A stretch of DNA of 12,525 bases, taken from the NCBI GenBank assembly GCA_049421025.1, contig JBMSMG010000052.1:1-12525 (forward strand), in the 5' to 3' direction. Both the position numbers and the translations under genes were made by a program. The DNA is from RGUW01 sp049421025 (GTDB taxonomy: Bacteria > Cyanobacteriota > Cyanobacteriia > PCC-6307 > Cyanobiaceae). Below, piece by piece: positions 6,560 through 12,525 of this stretch (the first letter of the stretch is position 1; every line of letters begins with the position of its first letter). The notes under the pieces were generated by a model. The model made no database searches, had not been told where the DNA came from, and was given only the letters and a program-made list of their open reading frames with translations.

Positions 6560-7012
6560 ATGAACAAGACACCCCTACCGTCCAGCGACACCCTCGAGCG
6601 CCAGTGGTTCCTGGTGGATGCCGAGAACCAGACCCTCGGCCGTCTGGCCAGTGAGGTGGCTCAGGTGCTGCGGGGCAAGAACAAGCCCTGCTACACCCCC
6701 CATCTCGACACGGGTGATTTCGTGATCGTGATCAACGCCGACAAGATTCGGGTGAGCGGCAACAAGCCGACCCAGAAGCTGTACCGCCGTCACTCCGGCC
6801 GTCCAGGTGGCATGAAGACTGAGACCTTCGCGCACCTGCAGGCCCGCCTTCCCGAGCGCATCGTCGAAAAAGCGATCAAGGGCATGCTGCCCCACAACGC
6901 CTTGGGCCGTCAGCTGTTCCGCAAGCTCAAGGTCTACCGCGGATCTGAGCACCCCCATGGCGCCCAGCAGCCCACCGTTCTCGCCCTCAATCCTTCCGCT
7001 TCCGCCCAATGA
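6560..7012 (+). CDS. rplM: 50S ribosomal protein L13
   Basis: L13 is an early-assembling large-subunit protein that binds 23S rRNA. The 150-aa product shows WFLVDAENQTLGRLASEVA (16-34), the nucleic-acid-facing block TGDFVIVINADKIRVSG (51-67) and the family signature IKGMLPHNALGRQLFRKLKV (106-125), followed by YRGSEHPHGAQQP. ATG at 6560 gives the usual cyanobacterial N-terminus (MNKTPLPSS then the core). An out-of-frame ATG ten bases upstream (6550) is ignored. The stop overlaps the rpsI start in an ATGA junction (7009-7012), so the L13-S9 pair, universally linked, is translationally coupled here. Confidence 0.97.
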   Translation: MNKTPLPSSDTLERQWFLVDAENQTLGRLASEVAQVLRGKNKPCYTPHLDTGDFVIVINADKIRVSGNKPTQKLYRRHSGRPGGMKTETFAHLQARLPERIVEKAIKGMLPHNALGRQLFRKLKVYRGSEHPHGAQQPTVLALNPSASAQ

Positions 7013-7410
7013 GCCCGAACACCGTCGTCTACTGGGGCACCGGTCGCCGCAAGACAGCTGTTGCCCGTGTCCGCATCGTGCCCGGCAAGGGACAAGTCAC
7101 CATCAACGGCCGTCCTGGTGACAACTACCTGAACTACAACCCGGTGTACCTGGCTGCCGTCAAGGCACCCCTGCAGACCCTGGGCTTGGCCAACGATTAC
7201 GACATTTTGGTCAACGTTCGCGGCGGCGGCCTCACCGGCCAGGCTGATGCCATCAAGCAGGGTGCAGCCCGCGCTCTGTGCGAACTGAGCCCCGACAACC
7301 GCAAGCCGCTCAAGACCGAGGGCCACCTGAGCCGCGACCCCCGCGCCAAGGAGCGCCGCAAGTACGGCCTGAAGAAAGCCCGCAAAGCTCCTCAGTTCTC
7401 CAAGCGCTGA
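7009..7410 (+). CDS. rpsI: 30S ribosomal protein S9
   Basis: S9 lies in the small-subunit head, and its extended tail contacts the anticodon loop of P-site tRNA. The 133-aa product carries YWGTGRRKTAVARVRI (8-23), the family signature GGGLTGQADAIKQGAARAL (72-90) and the conserved basic tail KKARKAPQFSKR ending in the tRNA-contacting SKR. The start ATG overlaps the rplM stop by four bases (ATGA), typical of coupled genes. rpmE follows after 41 nt. Confidence 0.97.
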   Translation: MSPNTVVYWGTGRRKTAVARVRIVPGKGQVTINGRPGDNYLNYNPVYLAAVKAPLQTLGLANDYDILVNVRGGGLTGQADAIKQGAARALCELSPDNRKPLKTEGHLSRDPRAKERRKYGLKKARKAPQFSKR

Positions 7411-7451
7411 TCCTTCAGCTCGCTTCGCTTCCCAGCTCGTTCCTACCCGTC

Positions 7452-7757
7452 ATGCCGAAGGCCGACATTCACCCCACCTGGTATCCCGATGCCAAGGTGA
7501 TCTGCAATGGAGAAGTGGTGATGACCACTGGCTCCACCCAGCCCGAGATCCACGTCGACGTGTGGAGTGGCAACCACCCCTTCTACACGGGGACCCAGAA
7601 GATTCTCGACACCGAAGGTCGCGTCGATCGGTTCATGCGCAAGTACGGCATGGGCGGTGGCGATTCGGCCTCCGGGGCCAAAAAGGCCGCCCCATCCAAA
7701 GGCGCTGATTCACAGGGAACGCCGGAAACCAGCGAGGAAGCTCCGGCCAAGGCCTGA
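7452..7757 (+). CDS. rpmE: 50S ribosomal protein L31, zinc-free form with C-terminal extension
   Basis: L31 bridges the two subunits. The 101-aa product begins MPKADIHPTWYPDAKVICNG and keeps the L31 core (VDVWSGNHPFYTGTQK, GRVDRFMRKYGM). In zinc-type L31 the motif reads roughly C-x-C...C-x-x-C-H; here only Cys18 remains, and the distal pair is replaced in VWSGNHPF, so this is a C-minus, probably zinc-independent form, as I recall for cyanobacteria. The last 30 or so residues (from about 70) are a low-complexity Gly/Ser/Ala/Lys/Glu/Pro tail, probably disordered. ATG 7452 is chosen because the family core begins immediately; the open frame upstream overlaps rpsI. prfA starts 28 nt later. Confidence 0.95.
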   Translation: MPKADIHPTWYPDAKVICNGEVVMTTGSTQPEIHVDVWSGNHPFYTGTQKILDTEGRVDRFMRKYGMGGGDSASGAKKAAPSKGADSQGTPETSEEAPAKA

Positions 7758-7785
7758 GCCACAGCCGAGCTGAAACTCCACAACC

Positions 7786-8886
7786 GTGGAATCGCAACTG
7801 CTCGACGATCGCCTTGAGGCGGCGCGGCGCACCTTCGAGACCCTCGAAACCCAGCTGGCTGACCCCGCTGTGGCGGCCAATCCAGCCCAGCTCCAGCACC
7901 TGGCCCGTGAACGGGCCAGGCTGGAACCCTTGGTGCGTGACCAGGAGCAGCTGCAGCGCTGCCGCGCCGAAGAGCTTCAGGCCAGAGGTCTGCTGAAAGA
8001 GCATCGCGGCGATGCTGCGATGGAGGAGCTCGCCCAGGAAGAGCTTGAGCGCCTGAGCGAGACCATCGCCGCCCTGGAGCGCCGTCTCACCCTGGCGCTG
8101 TTGCCCCGCGACCCCCGCGATGAGCGCAGCGTGATGCTGGAGATCCGCGCCGGAGCCGGTGGCGATGAAGCGGCCATTTGGGCTGGTGATCTGGCCCGCA
8201 TGTACGAGCGTTATGCCCAGAGCGTGGGCTGGCGGGTGGAGCCGGTGAGCGCGTCTGAGGCCGACCTGGGTGGCTACAAGGAACTGATCTTGGCGATCAA
8301 AGGCGAGAGCGTCTACAGCCAACTGAAATTTGAGGCCGGGGTGCACCGCGTTCAGCGGGTGCCTGCCACCGAATCGCAGGGGCGCGTGCACACATCAACC
8401 GCCACCTTGGCTGTCATGCCTGAAGTCGATCCCGTTGAGGTGCAGATCGATCCAGGCGATCTGGAGATCAGCACGGCCCGTTCAGGCGGCGCCGGCGGGC
8501 AGAACGTCAACAAGGTGGAAACGGCCGTCGACCTGCTGCACAAACCCACGGGGATCCGCGTGTTCTGCACCCAGGAGCGCTCCCAGCTGCAGAACCGCGA
8601 GCGGGCCTTGGAGATCCTGCGGGCCAAGCTCTACGAGCGCGAACTGGCCGCAGCCAACGCGCGCGAGCGCTCCGACCGGCTGGCCCAGGTGGGCAGCGGC
8701 GACCGCAGCGAAAAAATTCGCACTTACAACTACAAAGACAACCGCGTCACCGACCACCGGCTGGGGCGCAATTTTTCGCTTGAACCCGTGCTGGCCGGCC
8801 AGTTGGCCGACCTGATCGGAGCCTGCATTGCCGCCGATCAAAACCGTCAGCTTGAGGAGCTGGCCGAGCAGGCGGCCCTGGGCTGA
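7786..8886 (+). CDS. prfA: Peptide chain release factor 1
   Basis: RF1 recognises UAA and UAG stop codons and triggers peptide release. The 366-aa product has a helical, charged N-terminal domain (about 1-110), then the core ERSVMLEIRAGAGGDEAAIWAGDL. The tripeptide discriminator Pro193-Ala194-Thr195 in RVPATESQGR marks RF1 rather than RF2, which would have SPF. The catalytic Gly237-Gly238-Gln239 lies in RSGGAGGQNVNKVET, the glutamine being the methylated residue in other bacteria. GSGDRSEKIRTYNYKDNRVTDHR is another family block. The start is GTG 7786 (MESQLLDDRLEAARR), giving the standard length, with no evident Shine-Dalgarno. Its stop lies only 12 nt from the stop of the convergent HNH gene, leaving no room for a terminator between them. 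Confidence 0.97.
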   Translation: MESQLLDDRLEAARRTFETLETQLADPAVAANPAQLQHLARERARLEPLVRDQEQLQRCRAEELQARGLLKEHRGDAAMEELAQEELERLSETIAALERRLTLALLPRDPRDERSVMLEIRAGAGGDEAAIWAGDLARMYERYAQSVGWRVEPVSASEADLGGYKELILAIKGESVYSQLKFEAGVHRVQRVPATESQGRVHTSTATLAVMPEVDPVEVQIDPGDLEISTARSGGAGGQNVNKVETAVDLLHKPTGIRVFCTQERSQLQNRERALEILRAKLYERELAAANARERSDRLAQVGSGDRSEKIRTYNYKDNRVTDHRLGRNFSLEPVLAGQLADLIGACIAADQNRQLEELAEQAALG

Positions 8887-8898
8887 CTCAGGCGAACC

Positions 8899-9402
8899 TC
8901 AGCTCAGACCGATGACGTATTTGGCCCATTCGCCGTGTCGTCCGGCGTTCATCTGACGGGTGGCTTCAAAGTTCAGGGTGCTCAGCGGCCGGTGCGGCTC
9001 GTGGCGCAGGGGCATGCCGGCCTCCCGCGGGGTGCGATTGCCCTTGCGCACGTTGCAACTCAAACAGGCCGTGGTGACGTTCTCCCAGCTGTCTGCTCCG
9101 CCGCGGCTACGCGGGAGCACATGGTCAATCGAGAGGGGTTCCTTAGCCGTGCCGCAGTATTGGCAGCGATGGCCATCGCGCTGAAACAGATTGCGGCGCG
9201 TCAGGGGCAGGGGCCGGTACGGAACCCTCACGAACTGGCGCAGGCGGATCACCGTCGGCAGCAACACATCCGGACGGAGCGCGCGGCTTGGGTCATGCTC
9301 GACGCCCTCCGCCTTGCCTTTGAGCACCATCACCATGGCGCGGCGCCAGCTGGTGATGTTCAGCGGCTCATACGAGGCATTGAGGACGAGAACCTGGCCC
9401 AT
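8899..9402 (-). CDS. HNH endonuclease family protein
   Basis: This 167-aa protein has a C-terminal zinc-HNH fold. Cys80-x-x-Cys83 (CQYC) and Cys113-x-x-Cys116 (CLSC) form the zinc knuckles. Between them, SIDHVLPRSRGG supplies the general-base His94, and WENVTTAC supplies Asn108, with Asn117 after the last cysteine. The first 60 residues (MGQVLVLNASYEPLNITSW...) form a separate conserved segment of unknown role. Stand-alone HNH proteins of this kind are, to my knowledge, widespread in cyanobacteria, but their biological substrate is not established; DNA nicking is inferred from the fold. ATG at 9402 gives MGQVLVLNAS; ATG at 9426 (MPCILGAGMGQ) is an alternative. It converges on prfA and diverges from alr. 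No intron, homing or restriction partner is seen beside it. Confidence 0.88.
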   Translation of the reverse strand: MGQVLVLNASYEPLNITSWRRAMVMVLKGKAEGVEHDPSRALRPDVLLPTVIRLRQFVRVPYRPLPLTRRNLFQRDGHRCQYCGTAKEPLSIDHVLPRSRGGADSWENVTTACLSCNVRKGNRTPREAGMPLRHEPHRPLSTLNFEATRQMNAGRHGEWAKYVIGLS

Positions 9403-9488
9403 GCCAGCTCCCAAGATGCACGGCATGCTAAAGGCGCTAGCAAGAAACAGATGGTGCTGAGGTTTACCCTTTGGGTCCGAAGGAGGCC

Positions 9489-10673
9489 ATGAACACGCTC
9501 CACCTGGCACCGGAGCCCGAACCCCATGAGGCGGGCTATTCGCGCCAGCGGGCCTGGGTGGAGGTTGATGCCGGCGCCATCACCCACAACGCCGCCACCC
9601 TTGGGGGGGCTCTGGCACCCGGCTGCAGCCTGATGGCGGTGGTCAAAGCCGATGGCTACGGCCATGGGGCCGTGCCGGTCGCCGAGGCCGCCCTGGCCGG
9701 TGGAGCCAGCTGCTTTGGGGTGGCCACCCTGGCCGAGGGGGTACAACTGCGGCGCGCCGGCATTTCGGCCCCCATCTTGGTGCTGGGCAATTTGATTCAG
9801 GCTGAAGAGCTGCGCAGCTGCCTGCGCTGGCAGCTGATGCCGACCCTCAGCGGTATGCGCGAGGCGCTGCTGTGCCAAAACCTGGCCGCCGCCGCGGGAC
9901 GCCCCATGGTGGTGCACCTCAAGCTCGACACCGGCATGGCCCGCCTTGGCATCGACTGGCAAGAGGGGGCGCGGCTGGTCGCTGCGATTCATGAACTGGC
10001 CGATGTCCAGCTGGCTGGCATCTATTCGCATCTGGCCTGCGCCGATGCAACCCCAGCCGACGATGACGGTCTGACCACAACCCAGCAGCTGCGGTTCGAA
10101 ACGGTTCTCGAGAGCCTGCGCCAGCAGCAGCTTGCTGCGGGCTGCCGTCACCTGGCCAATTCGGCCGGCACCCTGCGCAGCCGAGAGCTGCACTACGACC
10201 TGGTGCGGGTGGGGCTGGCCCTCTACGGCCACAGCCCCGCACAGCACCTGAGCCCCCCCGCAGCGCTGAGGCCGGCCATGCAACTGCGGGCCCGCGTCTG
10301 CCTGATTCGCGAGGTGGGTAGCGGCGTGGGGGTCAGCTATGGGCACCGCTTCCGCACCAGCCGCCCCTCACGGCTGGCGGTGGTGGGCATCGGCTATGCC
10401 GATGGGGTGCCCAGGCAGCTCTCAGGAGCGATCAGCGCCCTGCATCACGGCAGGGCGATCCCCCAGGTGGGGGCGATCACCATGGACCAGCTGATCCTCG
10501 ATGCGACCGACAGTCCCGAGCTTGAGGTGGGCTCGGTGGTCACCCTGCTGGGCCATGACGAAGGCCTCAGCATTTCGCCTGACGACTGGAGCAACCGCTG
10601 CGGCACGATCCCCTGGGAGATCCTCTGCGGCTTCAAGCACCGGCTACCGCGTCTGGGCCTGGGGGCACACTGA
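9489..10673 (+). CDS. alr: Alanine racemase
   Basis: Alanine racemase is a cytosolic PLP enzyme that makes D-alanine for peptidoglycan. The 394-aa product has the PLP lysine Lys53 in AVVKADGYGHG, the barrel motifs KLDTGMARLG and YSHLACAD, the catalytic tyrosine Tyr284 in GVSYGHRF, VVGIGYADGVPR, and the C-terminal domain block GAITMDQLILD. It ends GTIPWEILCGFKHRLPR. The first 25 or so residues before RAWVEVDAGAITHN are not family core. ATG 9489 follows AAGGAGG (9480-9486) by only 2 nt, unusually close. TTG 9471 in the same frame precedes that motif, so ATG 9489 is preferred despite the short spacing. The gene is divergent from the HNH gene across 86 bp and is followed 19 nt later by tRNA-Ser on the same strand. 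Confidence 0.95.
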   Translation: MNTLHLAPEPEPHEAGYSRQRAWVEVDAGAITHNAATLGGALAPGCSLMAVVKADGYGHGAVPVAEAALAGGASCFGVATLAEGVQLRRAGISAPILVLGNLIQAEELRSCLRWQLMPTLSGMREALLCQNLAAAAGRPMVVHLKLDTGMARLGIDWQEGARLVAAIHELADVQLAGIYSHLACADATPADDDGLTTTQQLRFETVLESLRQQQLAAGCRHLANSAGTLRSRELHYDLVRVGLALYGHSPAQHLSPPAALRPAMQLRARVCLIREVGSGVGVSYGHRFRTSRPSRLAVVGIGYADGVPRQLSGAISALHHGRAIPQVGAITMDQLILDATDSPELEVGSVVTLLGHDEGLSISPDDWSNRCGTIPWEILCGFKHRLPRLGLGAH

Positions 10674-10692
10674 TAAGCTCACTGCGGCCCCT

Positions 10693-10781
10693 GGAGAGGT
10701 GGCTGAGTGGTTGAAAGCGGCTCCCTGCTAAGGAGTTACAGGAGGCAACTTCTGTCGAGGGTTCGAATCCCTCCCTCTCCG
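10693..10781 (+). tRNA. tRNA-Ser (anticodon GCU)
   Basis: This 89-nt gene folds as a class II tRNA. The acceptor GGAGAGG (10693-10699) pairs with CCTCTCC (10774-10780), with discriminator G at 10781 as required for serine. The anticodon stem GCTCC/GGAGT (10720-10724 and 10732-10736) encloses loop CTGCTAA with anticodon GCT at 10727-10729, reading AGC and AGU codons. The long variable arm ACAGGAG/CTTCTGT (10737-10743 and 10748-10754, loop GCAA) marks a serine tRNA. The T arm is GAGGG-TTCGAAT-CCCTC (10757-10773). The 3' CCA is not encoded. It may be co-transcribed with alr. Confidence 0.97.
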
Positions 10782-10783
10782 TT

Positions 10784-10816
10784 CTTGTGATGGTTCAACG
10801 CTTGTGATGGTTCAAC
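10784..10816. repeat. Tandem 16-bp direct repeat next to tRNA-Ser
   Basis: CTTGTGATGGTTCAAC occurs at 10784-10799 and again, identically, at 10801-10816, separated by a single G. The first copy begins 3 nt after the tRNA. The second copy carries the stop codon (TCA on the plus strand at 10812-10814) of the convergent serine hydrolase gene. A local duplication is the simplest explanation. It does not match the tRNA 3' end, so it does not look like an integration scar. Confidence 0.9.
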
Positions 10817-11762
10817 CTGAGGCCCCATGGCGTGGGCCGCAGGTTGCTTGCATCAGCCGTGAGGCCAGCTCGGGCAGCAAGCCCTCGTCGGCAGCGCACG
10901 CCTGACCCTCGCTCATGACCACCAGCAGGGTGGGGGCGATGCCATCAGCCTCGAAATAGGCGGCATCGTGGCGGGCCCGGCTCATCCAGCCGGCCTTGCT
11001 CCAGAGCTGGCCGCCCTGCGGCAGCGCCTGCCCCACAAAACCGTCAACCTGATTCTCAGGATCGGCAGCACGCCCTGCAGGCTCAAGACTGCGCTCGAGC
11101 AGCTGGCGCATGCGCGCACAGGCCGGCGGTGAGACCACCGCCGAAGCGATCACCGCGTGCAGCAGGCGAGCGACACCATCGCTCGACAAGCGGTTGATGT
11201 TGCTGTTGTCAGGGCCATAGGACTGCCGCTCGCGGCCATAGGGACCGTCATCCCAGGTTTTCTGGCAGGCATTCCAGCCAGCCAGCTCGGGCCAGCCCAA
11301 CGAGGCCAGCCAACGGTTGACCAGCTGGCGCTGCTCACTCCACAGCGCCCAGGCCTGGCCACTGAGCTCAGGGCCGCCGGTGGTCCCGCTGAGCCGGTCC
11401 AGCACATACGCGGTGGCGTTGTTGCTGGAGTGCATCACCATCGCAGCCAGGGCACGGTTGAGCTCTGGATCGGCGCTCAGCAGATCCTGCTGGCGCCAAG
11501 CCTCAGCAGCGACCAGATACACCAGCTTCACCACGCTGGCGGGGTAACGCAGTTGATCACCGCGCCACGACGCGCCGGTCCAGGGCAAGCTCCAATGGCT
11601 TTGTGGATCGGTGGCTGCAGCCGCATCGACCAACGACTGCGAATAGCGCAGCCAGGTGATCGAGACCTGCTCTGAAAGCGCCGGGCGGCCATCGAGCTCA
11701 AGCGCACGCACCAGATCCGCCAGGCACTGGCCCATGGCCGGATCTGGGTTGTAGAACGCCAT
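10812..11762 (-). CDS. Class A beta-lactamase-like serine hydrolase
   Basis: The product (316 aa from ATG 11762; GTG at 11765 would add one residue) resembles class A beta-lactamases and related penicillin-binding-type serine hydrolases. The active-site Ser76-V-V-Lys79 sits in RYPASVVKLVYL. Ser113-Asn114-Asn115 in MHSSNNATAYVLDRL takes the place of the SDN motif, and Lys256-Ala-Gly258 (LWSKAGWMSRARHDAAYF) replaces the KTG triad. The order and spacing fit the family, but the motifs are relaxed, so true lactam hydrolysis is doubtful; a peptidase or esterase on wall-type peptides is as likely. No signal peptide or membrane segment is visible at the N-terminus (MAFYNPDPAMGQCLADL), so it appears cytosolic. 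It diverges from an NlpC/P60 gene and converges on tRNA-Ser. Confidence 0.82.
   Translation of the reverse strand: MAFYNPDPAMGQCLADLVRALELDGRPALSEQVSITWLRYSQSLVDAAAATDPQSHWSLPWTGASWRGDQLRYPASVVKLVYLVAAEAWRQQDLLSADPELNRALAAMVMHSSNNATAYVLDRLSGTTGGPELSGQAWALWSEQRQLVNRWLASLGWPELAGWNACQKTWDDGPYGRERQSYGPDNSNINRLSSDGVARLLHAVIASAVVSPPACARMRQLLERSLEPAGRAADPENQVDGFVGQALPQGGQLWSKAGWMSRARHDAAYFEADGIAPTLLVVMSEGQACAADEGLLPELASRLMQATCGPRHGASG
10813..10846. terminator. Strong hairpin between convergent tRNA-Ser and serine hydrolase
   Basis: CAACCTGAGGCCC (10813-10825) pairs with GGGCCGCAGGTTG (10834-10846): twelve pairs and one A-G mismatch around an 8-nt loop. It overlaps the last codons of the minus-strand serine hydrolase and begins 32 nt after the tRNA. 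Its position between convergent units suggests a bidirectional terminator, but no T-run of note follows on either strand, so this is a moderate call. Confidence 0.5.
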
Positions 11763-11782
11763 CACACAGGCCTGTTGTTGCG

Positions 11783-12525
11783 GTGAGATTAGGGACCCTG
11801 GCTGCCGTTGAACTGCTGCATGCCGGCACGGTCTGGGAGCTGTTGCGGCCGCTCAACGGTTACAGCCGTCCCAGCGGCCAAGGGCTGGCCACCCAGGCCT
11901 GGGCTGGCCGGCAGCTGCAACTGCTACCGAACCCAGCTGGTGGCCACCGGTTGCGGGCACGGTTGCTTGACGACGGCTACCCCTGCTGGATCGAGCCCGA
12001 CGATCTGTTGGGCTCTGCCCAGCTGGCGGCGCGCCGCCCTGCCCAGCTGCTCGACGGCCCCTCCATTGCGCGGCAGATCCCGGCCGTGCTGGCCTTTGCC
12101 ACAGCGGCACTGGCGCTGCCCAACCACTACCTGTGGGGCGGCAGTCTGGGCCCCGATTACGACTGCTCTGGGCTGGTGCAACGCGCCTTTGCCTCAGCCG
12201 GCATCTGGATTCCGCGCGACGCTTACCTGCAAGAGCGCTTTTGCCAACCCGTGGCCGTGCAGCCAGGGGTGCTGCATGCCCTGCGGCCCGGGGATCTGAT
12301 CTTCTTTGGCCTGCCGCAGCGCTGCACCCATGTGGGGCTGCATCTTGGCGAGGGGCGCTATCTGCACAGCTCGGGGCAAGAGCATGGCAGGGGCGGGCTG
12401 GGGATCGATGATCTCGCCCCGCAGAACCCAGATCCGGTAGCCAGCCACTACCGCAGGCAACTGCGCGGCGCTGGTCGTGTGGTGGGGGGGGTGGACGGGC
12501 GCGGGCGTCGACGGGCTTGGTCGTG
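11783..12525 (+). CDS. SH3-like plus NlpC/P60 cell-wall peptidase (3' end beyond window)
   Basis: The frame is open from GTG 11783 (MRLGTLAAVELLHAG) to the window edge without a stop, 247 complete codons. The N-terminal part (about 10-75), with AGTVWELLRPLNGYS and DDGYPCWIEPDDL, looks like a bacterial SH3-type domain. The C-terminal NlpC/P60 domain has YLWGGSLGPDYDCSGLVQRAF with nucleophile Cys128, THVGLHLG with His183, and YLHSSG with His195 as the third catalytic-site residue. This arrangement matches the Anabaena/Nostoc gamma-D-glutamyl-L-diamino acid endopeptidases, which act on peptidoglycan peptides. No signal peptide is seen, which fits cytosolic recycling of muropeptides (inference). 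The start is tentative: no other in-frame ATG, GTG or TTG lies nearby upstream, and it leaves 20 bp to the divergent serine hydrolase. A run of eight G at 12484-12491 lies in the unusual Gly/Arg-rich tail. Confidence 0.88.
   Translation, partial: MRLGTLAAVELLHAGTVWELLRPLNGYSRPSGQGLATQAWAGRQLQLLPNPAGGHRLRARLLDDGYPCWIEPDDLLGSAQLAARRPAQLLDGPSIARQIPAVLAFATAALALPNHYLWGGSLGPDYDCSGLVQRAFASAGIWIPRDAYLQERFCQPVAVQPGVLHALRPGDLIFFGLPQRCTHVGLHLGEGRYLHSSGQEHGRGGLGIDDLAPQNPDPVASHYRRQLRGAGRVVGGVDGRGRRRAWS

Noticed and set aside
6292..6654. 120-residue open frame spanning the truA-rplM gap
   Set aside because: It runs well into rplM in another frame, has proline/arginine-rich composition typical of a GC-rich shadow frame, and shows no domain.
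8935..9492. Plus-strand 185-residue open frame opposite the HNH gene
   Set aside because: It is antisense to a gene with clear zinc-HNH motifs and has no recognisable domain of its own.
9360..10346. Minus-strand 328-residue open frame opposite alr
   Set aside because: It mirrors an alr gene with intact catalytic lysine and tyrosine; its His/Gln-rich composition is typical of an antisense shadow.
10781..10816. tRNA-Ser-associated integration (att) site
   Set aside because: The direct repeat beside the tRNA does not copy the tRNA 3' end, and no integrase or phage gene is present.

Overview
The window is a GC-rich, densely packed chromosomal segment that most resembles a picocyanobacterium of the Synechococcus/Cyanobium/Prochlorococcus group. 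This rests on recalled family features: the gene order rplO-secY-adk-rpmJ-rpsM-rpsK-rpoA-rplQ-truA-rplM-rpsI-rpmE-prfA, a short adenylate kinase without an extended LID, an L31 lacking most zinc-site cysteines, frequent GTG starts (adk, rpsM, rpoA, prfA) and few strong Shine-Dalgarno sequences. No infA lies between adk and rpmJ. The species cannot be fixed without a search.

Positions 1-8886 hold one co-directional plus-strand block of translation, transcription and secretion genes. These are the 3' end of rpsE, then rplO, secY, adk, rpmJ, rpsM, rpsK, rpoA, rplQ, truA, rplM, rpsI, rpmE and prfA. The block is not uniform. A textbook intrinsic terminator sits between rplO and secY (821-860), a perfect hairpin lies between rpmJ and rpsM, a 159-nt spacer separates rpsM from rpsK, and a 301-nt gene-free leader precedes rplM. 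These marks suggest that transcription is divided into several units. truA directly follows the rplQ stop with a good ribosome binding site but no ATG, GTG or TTG.

Positions 8887-12525 are a change of theme. A small zinc-HNH nuclease-like gene on the minus strand converges on prfA and diverges from alr (alanine racemase, D-alanine for peptidoglycan). After alr comes a complete tRNA-Ser(GCU). Its 3' end converges on a class A beta-lactamase-like serine hydrolase through a tandem 16-bp repeat and a strong hairpin. That hydrolase diverges, with only about 20 bp between proposed starts, from an SH3-NlpC/P60 cell-wall peptidase that runs off the right edge. Three of these genes plausibly touch cell-wall peptides, so this may be a small peptidoglycan synthesis/recycling neighbourhood.

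I found no mobile element, CRISPR array, phage gene or defence cassette, and nothing that clearly amounts to an undescribed system. The best leads are the truA start, the internal terminator and leaders, and the divergent serine hydrolase/NlpC pair, neither of which shows a signal peptide.
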